Shown here one piece after another: positions 13,403 to 22,605 of a DNA stretch of 33,600 nucleotides. The stretch lies in the NCBI GenBank assembly GCA_026395995.1, contig JAPLXQ010000012.1, forward strand, positions 1 through 33,600, given 5' to 3'. The stretch is from Candidatus Nomurabacteria bacterium. GTDB taxonomy: Bacteria > Patescibacteriota > Minisyncoccia > Phycocordibacterales > UBA9973. Position 1 is the first letter of the stretch, and the number at the start of each line of letters is the position of its first letter. The notes beneath the pieces are model-generated. The model was not told the origin of the DNA. It was given only the letters and a program-made list of their open reading frames with translations, and did no database searches. The translations under genes were made by a program, and so were the position numbers.

Positions 13403-14849
13403 GGAAAAAATTAAAAAATTTCTTTTTATAAATACCAGCACAAAACAAACAGTAATCAAAAATACTTTTTGGTTATTTTTTGGTGAAATTATTGGAAGAA
13501 TTCTAAAGTTAGTAATAGTTGTCTTTTCGACACGCAAGCTCGGAGTTGAAGGTTGGGGTTTGTTTTCATATGCTATGGCATTCATTTCACTTTTCTTTAT
13601 CTTGGGAGATTTTGGAATAAATACTTTTATTACAAAAGAAATGTCTAAAGACAATAATAATAAACACAAATACCTTGCGACATCTATTATCATAAGACTA
13701 TTTATGATCGCTGTATTTTGTTCTACTGCATTATTGCTTGCTCCAAATTTAGGAAAAATAAAACTAGGATTTGGTATTGTTTTTATCTTTACACTATTCT
13801 TTGTCTCTGAATCATTACGTGAAATTGCAATGTCTATAAACCGTTCATTAGAAAAAATGGAGGTTGAAGGATTTTCAAAAATATTAATAAATTTAAGTAT
13901 TACAGTTTTTGGTTTAATTTTATTAATTAATAATGTTGACCCTATATCTCTTGCAATGGCTTATATGATAGGAAGTATTATCTCCACTATTTATATAGTC
14001 TGGTCAATTAGAAAAGAACTTAAAGGAATTGAATGGAAATTCTCCAAAGAGAATTGGAAAGTAATTTATCAATTTTCTTGGCCAATAGTCATTATGAGTT
14101 TTTTTGGATTCCTGTTTAGCTTAGATACTATAATGTTAGGACAAATGAAATCTGCTGTCGATGTTGGCCTATATACAATGGCTCAACGCTTAATTTCAGT
14201 CTTCTCAATAATCCCAGGTTTTATTGGAGCTTCATTGTTCCCTATTCTTTCAAGAAATGAAAACGATAATAATAAACTCGGATATATATTTGAAAAAATA
14301 ATGACTATTATTTTAGCCTTAGGTATTCCTATAACAATCATTGGTGTATTTTTTAGTAAAGAAATTATTTTACTTATAGTCGGACCAGCATATATCGCTG
14401 GGGCCTCAGTATTGGGTGTTTTAATGATTTCAATTCTTGCCTCTTTTCCAAATATATTTCTGACCAATTTAATTTTTTCAAAAAATCTTCAAAAGATCTT
14501 TATCACTGCGACAATATCTGGAGTTTTACTCAATATTCTTTTAAATTTTTGGCTAATACCTAAATACGGTGCACTTGGAGCAGCCATATCTACAACTATA
14601 GCTGAATTATTAATAATGGTTACTAATTGGAAAAGACTAAAGAAAATTATTCCTTTTAGTGTTATTCCTAAGCTTGGTAAAATAGCACTATCAAATATGG
14701 TAATGTTAATAATCATAATTGTATTACACTTGATTGGACTTAATTTTATAATTATTACTTTTATTGCAATAGTTACCTATATATTAATATTAAACATGTT
14801 AGAAGAATCAAACTTCAAAGAAATATATTCTTTAGTAAAGAATCATTAA
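13401..14849 (+). CDS. Wzx-type polysaccharide flippase (MATE/MOP superfamily)
   Basis: This 482-residue integral membrane protein has about 12-14 predicted helices. The family opening NTFWLFFGEIIGRILKLVIV and RKLGVEGWGLFSYAMAF is followed later by SKILINLSITVFGLILLINN and the symmetric second half (LLNFWLIPKYGALGAAISTTIAE). It moves lipid-linked repeat units across the membrane, before polymerisation by the protein at 22606-24633. Its start codon lies in the third transferase 3'-end repeat. Before the insertions it may have followed the transferase gene directly, so its expression may now depend on promoters carried by the repeats. Confidence 0.9.
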   Translation: MEKIKKFLFINTSTKQTVIKNTFWLFFGEIIGRILKLVIVVFSTRKLGVEGWGLFSYAMAFISLFFILGDFGINTFITKEMSKDNNNKHKYLATSIIIRLFMIAVFCSTALLLAPNLGKIKLGFGIVFIFTLFFVSESLREIAMSINRSLEKMEVEGFSKILINLSITVFGLILLINNVDPISLAMAYMIGSIISTIYIVWSIRKELKGIEWKFSKENWKVIYQFSWPIVIMSFFGFLFSLDTIMLGQMKSAVDVGLYTMAQRLISVFSIIPGFIGASLFPILSRNENDNNKLGYIFEKIMTIILALGIPITIIGVFFSKEIILLIVGPAYIAGASVLGVLMISILASFPNIFLTNLIFSKNLQKIFITATISGVLLNILLNFWLIPKYGALGAAISTTIAELLIMVTNWKRLKKIIPFSVIPKLGKIALSNMVMLIIIIVLHLIGLNFIIITFIAIVTYILILNMLEESNFKEIYSLVKNH

Positions 14850-14903
14850 AATCATTTGTTTACAAAAACATCTGTGTTAAAATAATTTAACTTTACATAA
14901 GCC

Positions 14904-15860
14904 ATGACAATAAAAATAAACAATAAAATGATTAAACAGATAAAGACTATTTTTTCAAAAATACAACGCAAATTGATATTAAAATCAATAATATTAAAAC
15001 AAAGAATTAGTATATTTTTACGAAAAGAAAAAAAGAATCGACAATATAGTATGAAGCTAGGTGTCGCTTATAATTTATTTGATGGTGAAGAATTGCTTGA
15101 ATATTCAATAAAAAGTATTAGAAAAAACGTTGATTTTATATGTATAATTTGGCAAAAAATATCAAACCATGGGGAAAAATGTAACGATGGAGTGGAAGAA
15201 CTTTTAGATAGATTAGTTTCAGAAGGCTTAGTAGATAAGCTTTATTTATATGAACCTAATATTGTAAACACAAGCGGTGAAAATGCATCACATAATGAAA
15301 CCAAAAAAAGAAATATAGGATTAGATTTATGTAAAGAAAATGGTTGTAATTATTATATGACCATTGATACAGACGAATTCTATACAGATGAACAATTTAA
15401 ATTTATGAAAAAAGAAATGTTGACTGGTGATTATGGTACTGGTTATTGCCAACATCGACAATACTATTATGACTCTATTTATCAACTAAAATATCCTGAA
15501 AAAGAATATGTCGCTACTATTGAAAAAATAACACCTAATACAAAATACGTTTATAACGTTCCATGTGTGGTTTCTGTTGATCCGACAAGAAAAACAAACA
15601 ATGTAACAGAAAACAATCTACCCTATCGTATCTTTTCTAGAAAAGAATGTGAAATGCATCATATGTCTTTTATTAGAAAAGACATCAAAAAGAAATTATG
15701 GAATCACTCTTCAAAAAGATTTTTTACAGAAAACCATGTAAATAAAGTTGTGAAATATTATAAAAATTGGAAATATCCACAAAAATGTATGTGGGCTGGA
15801 GGAAAACTACTAGAAGTTGTTGAAATACCTAGGAAATTTGAGATTTATAAGGTTGATTAG
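14904..15860 (+). CDS. Glycosyltransferase, GT-A fold (GT2-like)
   Basis: This 318-residue protein has a basic N-terminal stretch of about 49 residues. A GT-A-like domain follows from MKLGVAYNLFDGEELLEYSI. Cues are the early acceptor region (LEYSIKSIRKNVDFICIIWQ), a DTDEFY motif acting as DxD (in YYMTIDTDEFY), and an aromatic and His-rich second half (GYCQHRQYYYD; ECEMHHMSFIRKD) that may bind substrate. No signal peptide is seen; the basic N-terminus may associate with the membrane. The donor sugar cannot be predicted. It follows the flippase after 54 bases, and a TAAAAT box is present in that gap. Confidence 0.72.
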   Translation: MTIKINNKMIKQIKTIFSKIQRKLILKSIILKQRISIFLRKEKKNRQYSMKLGVAYNLFDGEELLEYSIKSIRKNVDFICIIWQKISNHGEKCNDGVEELLDRLVSEGLVDKLYLYEPNIVNTSGENASHNETKKRNIGLDLCKENGCNYYMTIDTDEFYTDEQFKFMKKEMLTGDYGTGYCQHRQYYYDSIYQLKYPEKEYVATIEKITPNTKYVYNVPCVVSVDPTRKTNNVTENNLPYRIFSRKECEMHHMSFIRKDIKKKLWNHSSKRFFTENHVNKVVKYYKNWKYPQKCMWAGGKLLEVVEIPRKFEIYKVD

Positions 15861-15879
15861 TATATCTACGTAGTATAGT
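15853..15879 (+). promoter_or_regulatory. Internal promoter before the second glycosyltransferase
   Basis: TTGATT (15853-15858), a 15-base spacer, then TATAGT (15874-15879); the ATG at 15889 is 9 bases further on. The short spacer makes this a moderate candidate. Confidence 0.4.
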
Positions 15880-15888
15880 ATACATAAT

Positions 15889-16581
15889 ATGAACTTATTA
15901 AGTGTATGTATACCCACATATGAAATGAAGGGTCTAGGAGTAGAATTTCTAAAATATAGTTTTGATATTTTATCAAAACAAACTTTTAAAGATTTTGATG
16001 TTATTATCTCTGACCATTCAAAAGATGATTTTATAGAAAAATTATGTAATGAATATAAAAATAAATTAGATATTCATTATTATAAAAATACGAAAAATAT
16101 AGGTAAATCTTCATCAAATATTAATAATGCTATTATACATGCTACTGGTAAATTAATTAAAATATTATTTCAAGATGATTTTCTTTTTAACGAAAAATCT
16201 TTAGAAGAAATTGTTAAAAATTTTGATTTAGAAAAAGATAAATGGCTTATAACTGCATGCATACATTCAAAAGATGGTATCAATTTTTTCAAACCATTTT
16301 ATCCAAAATACAATAATAAAATACATTTAGGAAATAATACCATAAGCTCTCCTTCTGTTTTAACTATACTCAACAAAAATCCATTACCTTTCGATGAAAA
16401 TTTAATTTGGTTAATGGATGTTGAATACTATAAAAGATGTTATAATAAATTTGGAAATCCTAAAATAGTTAATGAAATTAATGTTGTAAATAGAATTGGA
16501 GAACATCAGGTAACAAATTCAAAAATAAATATATTAATTAAAATAAAAGAAACTTTTTATACATTATTAAAGAAAAAATGA
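15889..16581 (+). CDS. Family 2 glycosyltransferase
   Basis: This 230-residue cytoplasmic GT-A enzyme opens with the family signature SVCIPTYEMKGL. It continues with DFDVIISDHSKDDF (nucleotide-sugar binding) and the metal-binding ILFQDDFLF. It is short for GT2, with little beyond the catalytic domain and a basic C-terminal end. The next gene starts within its stop codon (ATGA overlap at 16578-16581), so the two are translationally coupled. Base composition is more AT-rich than in the housekeeping genes of the window, which suggests transfer. Confidence 0.82.
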   Translation: MNLLSVCIPTYEMKGLGVEFLKYSFDILSKQTFKDFDVIISDHSKDDFIEKLCNEYKNKLDIHYYKNTKNIGKSSSNINNAIIHATGKLIKILFQDDFLFNEKSLEEIVKNFDLEKDKWLITACIHSKDGINFFKPFYPKYNNKIHLGNNTISSPSVLTILNKNPLPFDENLIWLMDVEYYKRCYNKFGNPKIVNEINVVNRIGEHQVTNSKINILIKIKETFYTLLKKK

Positions 16582-18284
16582 TAATAACAGAATTTTACAA
16601 AGGGCAAGGATTAGGAAATCAGCTTGCCTGCTATATAGCCACTAGGGTTATAGCCAAAGACAGAGGTTATAACTTTGGAATCATGCATCCAGAAAAATTT
16701 AAAGGTTTAGATTTTTTTAATTTGGATTTTGGAGAAAAAGTAATAGGTGGAAAAGGACCAGAGGGTGGACCAGTAGTAGAACTTCCACAAGGAATTAAAT
16801 ACTACTACAATGAAAGAAAAATTACTCATCCAGAAAATGGTGCAGATATTAGACTGTATGATAAAGACTTGGTAAATGTTTTAGATAATACAAAGATAGA
16901 TGGCTGTATGCAGGATGAACAATATATTATCCACAGAAAAGATGAGATTCGTGAATGGCTAAAAGTAAAAGAAGAATATGAATACTATGACTACTCTAAT
17001 GAAAATACTTGTGTCATTAATTTTAGAGGTGGAGAATATACACGTCATAATGACTTTTTCTTAAATAAAGACTACTGGATAAATGCTATTAATCATATGC
17101 TAAAAATTAACAAAAATTTTAGGTTTATTGTTATCACTGATGATGTATATACTGCTAAAAAATTCTTCCCTCACTATGAAGTTTTTCATTTTAGCATTGC
17201 CAAAGATTATGTAATTATAAAAAATGCACATTATCTAATTCTTTCAAATTCAAGTTTTGCATGGTTCCCTGCTTGGTTGAGTGAGAATTTAAAATACTGT
17301 ATAGCACCTAAATACTGGGGACGACATAATATATCAGACGGATACTGGAGTTTGGGATACAATATTACTAAAGGATGGATGTATTTAGATAAAAAAGGAA
17401 ATTTGTCTGATTATGATTCTTGCTTAAAAGAATTTAATGAATATATAAAAAAACACGGAGATTATTTCCTACCAACAAAAATAAAAGATAATTTTTTAGT
17501 AGTATCTAATTACAATAATGATATACGTTGGGTACCAGAATATACTGATAAATATATAATTTATGATCGAAGTGATCAAATTGAAATACCTAATACAATA
17601 TCTAAAGATAAGATAATAAAAAGTCCCAATCTTGGCTATAATCTTTATGATTATTTTACTTTTATTATTGATAATTATGATAACCTACCTGAATGTACAA
17701 TCTTTGTAAAAGGTAATATGTTTCCTAGACATATAACTCGAGAATATTTTGATAAAATTGCCAATAATAGCTATTTCACACCAATAGAAGATTGGAAAAT
17801 GCATAAAACCTATTGGCCTATATGTTTTATCTCTGCTGATGGTGGTTTCTGTGAAATAAATAATAGCTGGTATATGAAACATCATCCAAACAAATACTTT
17901 AAGAACTACAATAGTTTTATGTCTTTTTTGTTTAAAGACTCCTCTATCCCAAAATACACTAGGTTTGCTCCTGGTGGTAACTATATTGTTCCAAAAGCAA
18001 ATATTCTTAAATATCCAAAAGTTTTTTATGAAAATTTGAGAATGATTATCTCTTATTGTCCACTTCCAGGGGAGGCTCATATATTAGAAAGAGCCCTACA
18101 TACACTATGGACATGTAGTTTTGAATTAAGTAATGAAATACAAAAAAAATTAGATGAAAACTTCTCTTTACCTAAAAAAACGTTAAAAGATATCTTAAAA
18201 GAAAAAACACCTAATCAAATAAAAAATTTGATTAAATACACTATAATTAAAATTAGGAATAAATTATCAAATGTTTTTAAATAA
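16578..18284 (+). CDS. Fusion of a GT11-like fucosyltransferase domain and a DUF3431-like domain
   Basis: This 568-residue protein has two halves. Residues 1 to about 300 resemble GT11 alpha-1,2-fucosyltransferases: GQGLGNQLACYIATRVIAKD at the start, NFRGGEYTRHNDFF in place of the usual H-x-R-R-G-D-Y, and LSNSSFAWFPAWLS. Residues of about 305-520 resemble DUF3431: VVSNYNNDIRWVPEYTDKYI, GYNLYDYFTFIIDNYDNLPE and CTIFVKGNMFPRHI. The protein probably adds a sugar and carries a second, perhaps related, transferase activity. Alternatively, two proteins acting in sequence have been joined. The first half has Arg-Gly-Gly-Glu in place of Arg-Arg-Gly-Asp. Confidence 0.72.
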   Translation: MIITEFYKGQGLGNQLACYIATRVIAKDRGYNFGIMHPEKFKGLDFFNLDFGEKVIGGKGPEGGPVVELPQGIKYYYNERKITHPENGADIRLYDKDLVNVLDNTKIDGCMQDEQYIIHRKDEIREWLKVKEEYEYYDYSNENTCVINFRGGEYTRHNDFFLNKDYWINAINHMLKINKNFRFIVITDDVYTAKKFFPHYEVFHFSIAKDYVIIKNAHYLILSNSSFAWFPAWLSENLKYCIAPKYWGRHNISDGYWSLGYNITKGWMYLDKKGNLSDYDSCLKEFNEYIKKHGDYFLPTKIKDNFLVVSNYNNDIRWVPEYTDKYIIYDRSDQIEIPNTISKDKIIKSPNLGYNLYDYFTFIIDNYDNLPECTIFVKGNMFPRHITREYFDKIANNSYFTPIEDWKMHKTYWPICFISADGGFCEINNSWYMKHHPNKYFKNYNSFMSFLFKDSSIPKYTRFAPGGNYIVPKANILKYPKVFYENLRMIISYCPLPGEAHILERALHTLWTCSFELSNEIQKKLDENFSLPKKTLKDILKEKTPNQIKNLIKYTIIKIRNKLSNVFK

Positions 18285-19320
18285 CATAAAAAAAATAACT
18301 CGAAAAATTACTCCTATTCCAGTTATATGTGTAATTAAGATATTTCTAAATGATATTTATAATTTAATTGATAAAATTACATTACCGTTTAATTTAATCA
18401 AAGAATATCGAAGAAAAAAAACATGGTTGTCTAACCATGAAATTGTCGAATATAGAAAAAAAATAAAAATATATGATGTTTTCAATTTTTATAATGAACT
18501 TGAAACTCTTGAAATAAGACTTAATGTTTTAAATAACTATGTAGATTATTTTGTTATAGTGGAATCAACTTTAACTCACTCTGGATTACCAAAAGAATTA
18601 TTCTACGAAAACAATAAAGATATTTTTAAGAAATTTGAAAATAAAATAATTCATTTAGTTATAAATAATTCTCCAAAAAGTTTTGAGGAAGTTAAAGAAA
18701 GGTTAAAAAACATAAATATATCAGAGTTTGAAAAAGAAGTCTTAGAATATGCACTATCTTCTCCTAATATAAAAAAAGGGGAAGCAAACTTTTTAAGAGA
18801 TTTTTACGAAAAAGAATATATAAAGAAATCATTAATAGGATTATCAGATGATGATTTTTGCTTTGTATCTGATTTAGATGAAATTTGGAACCCAAAATTA
18901 ATTATTGATTATTCTAGTAATGATATTTTCAAGTTTAAGCAAGATTCATATATGTACTATTTAAATAACCGATCAAACGATAACTGGAGAGATTGGACTG
19001 GGACTATAGGCACAAAATATAAGAATATAAAGAATAGTTGTTTAAATCATCTCAGGACTCAAAATAAATCAAAATACACAATATTAAGAAATGGTGGTTG
19101 GCACTTTTCTTTCCAAGGTGGTTTAAATAGAGTTATTAAAAAAATTGAATCCTATAGCCATCAAGAAATAAATAACCTTAAAATAAAATCAGAAATCAAG
19201 AATGATTTACTTTACCAAAAAGATATTAGAGGTAGACACATTAAATTCTGGAAGGATGAATCTAACTTACCAGAATATCTATTAAAAAATAAAGATAAGT
19301 ATAAAGAATTATTTAAATAA
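18271..19320 (+). CDS. Family 17 glycosyltransferase (beta-1,4-N-acetylglucosaminyltransferase-like)
   Basis: This 349-residue protein matches GT17 across its length: KIYDVFNFYNELETLEIRLN, DYFVIVESTLTHSGLPKELF, ANFLRDFYEKEYIKKSL, CFVSDLDEIWNP (DxD region) and GGWHFSFQGG. In eukaryotes the family adds bisecting GlcNAc to N-glycans; in bacteria and giant viruses it occurs in surface-glycan clusters. It overlaps the preceding gene by 14 bases. The N-terminal 50 residues are basic and could associate with the membrane. Donor and acceptor here are unknown. Confidence 0.82.
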   Translation: MFLNNIKKITRKITPIPVICVIKIFLNDIYNLIDKITLPFNLIKEYRRKKTWLSNHEIVEYRKKIKIYDVFNFYNELETLEIRLNVLNNYVDYFVIVESTLTHSGLPKELFYENNKDIFKKFENKIIHLVINNSPKSFEEVKERLKNINISEFEKEVLEYALSSPNIKKGEANFLRDFYEKEYIKKSLIGLSDDDFCFVSDLDEIWNPKLIIDYSSNDIFKFKQDSYMYYLNNRSNDNWRDWTGTIGTKYKNIKNSCLNHLRTQNKSKYTILRNGGWHFSFQGGLNRVIKKIESYSHQEINNLKIKSEIKNDLLYQKDIRGRHIKFWKDESNLPEYLLKNKDKYKELFK

Positions 19321-19321
19321 A

Positions 19322-20290
19322 ATGGAAAATACTAAAAAAGTTTTTATTACAGGAGCCACAGGATTTGTAGGTCAAAATCTAGTAAATTCACTTATAAAAA
19401 AAGAATATGAGATATATGTATTGACAAGAAATGGATCATCTATTTTTTCTAATAATAAAAATGTAAATATTATAATTGGTGATATTACTGATGATATTTC
19501 TATTCCGGAAGATATAGATACTATATATCACTGTGCAGGAGTTGTTTCGAGTAAATATGAGATGGAACGAATAAATATTTTAGGTACAGAAAACATTGTT
19601 AAAATTGCATTAAAAAATAAATGCAAACTAATATATCTCTCTAGTGCTGGAGTAATAGGTAAAACAAAAAAAGATATTTTAGATGAAACTACAGTTTGTA
19701 ATCCAGAAAATGACTATGAAATATCAAAATACAAGGCTGAGCAGATTGTATTAAAAGGAATACAAAATGGTTTAAAAGCTCAAATCTTGCGACCAACTAC
19801 AATTTTTGGGATTGGGCAAAACTCCAAAAATGATAGCTTTTTTCAGCTTGTTAAAAGCATAAGAACTGGTTTATATAAAAACATAAATACTGGAATTTAT
19901 AATATTGTACACATTGATGAGGTAATAAAAGCCCTAGAATTATTGGACGAAGAAAATCTACCAAATGGCGAAATTTATATAGTAAATAATACAATAAGAT
20001 ATAAAGACATGAATTTGATTGTTAAAAACTTACAACCAGTTATTACGAAAAATACACAATCAATACCCTATCCGATTGCTTACATAGCTACAGTAGTATT
20101 AACCATATTTTGTTTTTTGATAAACAAAAAAAATCCTTTAACTTTTTCTAGACTAAAAGCATTAACTAACAAAAAGATCTATTCACAAAGTAAAATTGAA
20201 AAAACTATAGCATTTAAAAACACCCTACCCATAGAAGGATACATTAAAAGTATTTGCGAAAAGTATATCTCACTAAAATTAATACATTAA
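19322..20290 (+). CDS. NAD(P)-dependent sugar epimerase/dehydratase (extended SDR)
   Basis: This 322-residue enzyme has a Rossmann start VFITGATGFVGQNLVNSLI (T-G-A-x-G-F-x-G), the active-site serine in IYLSSAGVIGK, and the catalytic Tyr-x-x-x-Lys in DYEISKYKAEQI. RPTTIFGIGQ is a typical substrate-binding turn. It is probably a nucleotide-sugar epimerase, reductase or dehydratase supplying one of the sugars used by the neighbouring transferases. A hydrophobic stretch near residues 245-265 (YIATVVLTIFCFLI) is unusual for a soluble SDR and may attach it to the membrane. Its stop abuts the stop of the convergent next gene with no gap. Confidence 0.85.
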   Translation: MENTKKVFITGATGFVGQNLVNSLIKKEYEIYVLTRNGSSIFSNNKNVNIIIGDITDDISIPEDIDTIYHCAGVVSSKYEMERINILGTENIVKIALKNKCKLIYLSSAGVIGKTKKDILDETTVCNPENDYEISKYKAEQIVLKGIQNGLKAQILRPTTIFGIGQNSKNDSFFQLVKSIRTGLYKNINTGIYNIVHIDEVIKALELLDEENLPNGEIYIVNNTIRYKDMNLIVKNLQPVITKNTQSIPYPIAYIATVVLTIFCFLINKKNPLTFSRLKALTNKKIYSQSKIEKTIAFKNTLPIEGYIKSICEKYISLKLIH

Positions 20291-21106
20291 TTACATTTTT
20301 TTATGTAATTTTAAAAGTACACCCTTCACCTTCACAGGAAGAATATTAAAAATTGGTGTAAAAATAATTTTTGCCCAACCAAAGAATACTGAATAAAGAT
20401 AATTTGGATAAAAACCCTTATGTTCTTTTGTAAAAAGTAAATTCTGTTTCAAACGTAATATTTTATCTTGAGAATTATATCCACTAGGACTAAAAAGATA
20501 TTTTACTGAATATTCTTGAAAATTGTAAAACTTTCCCATTCTGCCTATTCGAAGCCATAAGTCATGATCTTCAGACATTTTTTCTACAGTATAACCACCT
20601 ATCTTTTTTACCAATTCTTTTCTATACAAAACACTTGAATGAATAAAACAATTGGCTCGTAAGAGCTTTTTTCTAATTTCTAAATTAGTCTCTGGCATAA
20701 GATATCTAGCCAATTCTATTCCATTTATATCTATCATAATAGCCCCTGTTCCCACTAAAACATATTCATTATTTTTTTCTAAAAAATCAATTTGTTTTTG
20801 TAGTTTATTTTTATCTAGCCATTCATCATCTTGATCAATTTCTGCGATATATTCACCTTGAGCCAGATCTAGAGCAATATTTCGTGTTTTTTGTACCCCT
20901 AAATTATGTTCATTTTTAATGTATCTTATTCTTTTGTCTTGTTCTGCTAATTTTAAAACAATTTCTTCTGTATTGTCTTTAGAACAGTCATTTATGATGA
21001 TAAATTCAAAATTGGTAAAAGATTGAGACAAAGCACTTAAAACAGCTTTTTCAATCCATTTAGCCCCATTATATGTCGGTAATATTATTGATATTGATTT
21101 TTCCAT
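20291..21106 (-). CDS. Family 2 glycosyltransferase
   Basis: This 271-residue protein has a complete GT2 catalytic domain: SISIILPTYNGAKWIEKAVL, FEFIIINDCSKDNT, NLGVQKTRNIALDLAQGEYI and AEIDQDDEWLDKNKL (DxD), with acceptor-site MSEDHDLWLRIGR near the C-terminal third. It is a typical cytoplasmic enzyme of O-antigen or capsule loci. It is the last gene of a minus-strand group that starts near 24633 and converges head-on with the plus-strand group at 20290/20291. No terminator separates the two stop codons, so each transcript must run into the other gene. Confidence 0.9.
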   Translation of the reverse strand: MEKSISIILPTYNGAKWIEKAVLSALSQSFTNFEFIIINDCSKDNTEEIVLKLAEQDKRIRYIKNEHNLGVQKTRNIALDLAQGEYIAEIDQDDEWLDKNKLQKQIDFLEKNNEYVLVGTGAIMIDINGIELARYLMPETNLEIRKKLLRANCFIHSSVLYRKELVKKIGGYTVEKMSEDHDLWLRIGRMGKFYNFQEYSVKYLFSPSGYNSQDKILRLKQNLLFTKEHKGFYPNYLYSVFFGWAKIIFTPIFNILPVKVKGVLLKLHKKM

Positions 21107-21107
21107 A

Positions 21108-21989
21108 TTATATTTGAATCCATTCTTTTGGGATTAAATCCCAGCTATTAATATTTTCATCTCTAATCCATTCCTTTGGACAAATAACTATTTTATCTTT
21201 ATATGGAGATAAATACGCCGCCCACCAAGAAAAAGTACTGTTTGGAATTATAAAATTTTTACAAGCTGACATTAAAATCATATGCCCTTCATCTTTTTCA
21301 CCAGAATATTCATCACCGACAAACATTACCAGAAATTCAAATTTCAAATTCTCTTCACACCATTTTATATCATCTGAAAATATATATATTTTGTCTATTT
21401 TAGTTCGTTCTTTAATATACTCTATACACTTAGAGTAATAATCCTTACCGACAATTTCATGGTGAATATTGCCGACATAATCCCCTCTGCGTATATGAAT
21501 ACATAAAGAATTATTTTCTTTTATTTCTTTCAAAAGATTTTTTATTTTTTCTATTGGTTCATTTTTAAGAGTAAAATCTTTTCTGATTATATCTAAAATA
21601 TCAGAAAAATATTCTGGATTTTGCCACCAGCCTTCTAAATATGCATTTGGTCCTAGCTTCATTATTTCAGGGTCAAAATAATAATTTTTCTTTTCTTTAC
21701 CTGGAGTCGATAAAAGTTTACGACGAATATAATCAATATATCTCATAAAAAATCCTAAATTATATTTTCTATATAAAAATGGAATATCTTTTTGTTCCAC
21801 AATAGTGGCTTGTATATTAAAACTATCGAGCTGGTATTCACGAAAAGTAAAATTTGGTATCGGTGTACGATCTAAAAGAAAAGTTAAATCCAGTCCGAGT
21901 GGTACGTTATTTTTTATCGACAAAGCTCGACCCAATGCATATTGGAACATTTGATTCCCTAGCCCACCTTGTATTCGTATAATAATCAT
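21108..21989 (-). CDS. GT11 alpha-1,2-fucosyltransferase-like glycosyltransferase
   Basis: This 293-residue protein has the full GT11 set: MIIIRIQGGLGNQMFQYALG at the start, CIHIRRGDYVGN (the H-x-R-R-G-D-Y donor-binding motif), YIFSDDIKWCEENL, and NSTFSWWAAYLSPYKDKIVI near the end. Length is normal for the family. It is therefore likely to add fucose or a similar sugar in alpha-1,2 linkage to the surface glycan. It lies 1 base before the next gene on the minus strand, with tight operon spacing. It differs from the divergent GT11-like half of the protein at 16578-18284, which lacks the second Arg. Confidence 0.9.
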   Translation of the reverse strand: MIIIRIQGGLGNQMFQYALGRALSIKNNVPLGLDLTFLLDRTPIPNFTFREYQLDSFNIQATIVEQKDIPFLYRKYNLGFFMRYIDYIRRKLLSTPGKEKKNYYFDPEIMKLGPNAYLEGWWQNPEYFSDILDIIRKDFTLKNEPIEKIKNLLKEIKENNSLCIHIRRGDYVGNIHHEIVGKDYYSKCIEYIKERTKIDKIYIFSDDIKWCEENLKFEFLVMFVGDEYSGEKDEGHMILMSACKNFIIPNSTFSWWAAYLSPYKDKIVICPKEWIRDENINSWDLIPKEWIQI

Positions 21990-21990
21990 A

Positions 21991-22596
21991 TTAATCTAAA
22001 ATTACTTTCGTATAATAAATACTTCCGCCTTGACCATTTTGTTTAATCTTCCCTTCTTTCTTTAAAATATTTAGATAGCCAGTGGCAGTCTCATCAGCAA
22101 TGTGTAATAAATCTCGAACATCATGATTTTTAATTTTTTCTTTTTTTGTAAATAAATTCATAATCTTTTCTAATTTTTGCTTCTTTTTTGTTTGAACAGC
22201 AAATCTAGCTTTCACCAGCAATTCCCTCGCCCTTACCATATTGGCCTTAAAAACAGAAGCTACGGGGTCGATAACTGAAACAGGTATTGAAGATACAGAT
22301 GATGAAGAATTAACTAAATTTGTAGTTTCAACAGGTTTTAAAACCTCATTTTCAGGCTTAATTTGAGGCTCTACAGTAGTATTTTCCACCAAAGGTGGTT
22401 TCTCTACTTCTTGAATTATAGGATTATTTTCAGCCTTATTTTCACTGTTATTTACCTCCATAACAAGCTGATTTGCCTCTTTTGCAGGGAAATCAGCTTG
22501 TATTATATTTGGAACTGCCTCTGAAACAGACAAAGCTTCAGCTGCAGACTGTTCTATTATTTTTTCTTCTGTTGGATTTATATTTTCGTCTGACAT
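21991..22596 (-). CDS. Hypothetical protein with acidic N-terminus and C-terminal winged helix
   Basis: This is a 201-residue protein. Residues 1 to about 110 are low-complexity and rich in Glu, Val, Pro and Asn (IQEVEKPPLVENTTVEPQ), probably disordered. Residues of about 118-150 are basic and helical (ARELLVKARFAVQTKKKQKL). Residues of about 145-198 look like a winged helix (LFTKKEKIKNHDVRDLLHIA, DETATGYLNILKKEGKIKQN, then GGSIYYTKV). It could be a DNA-binding regulator of the polysaccharide genes, between which it sits (9 bases after the polymerase gene, 1 base before the fucosyltransferase gene). No family is recognised. Confidence 0.65.
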   Translation of the reverse strand: MSDENINPTEEKIIEQSAAEALSVSEAVPNIIQADFPAKEANQLVMEVNNSENKAENNPIIQEVEKPPLVENTTVEPQIKPENEVLKPVETTNLVNSSSSVSSIPVSVIDPVASVFKANMVRARELLVKARFAVQTKKKQKLEKIMNLFTKKEKIKNHDVRDLLHIADETATGYLNILKKEGKIKQNGQGGSIYYTKVILD

Positions 22597-22605
22597 AAAT
22601 AAATA

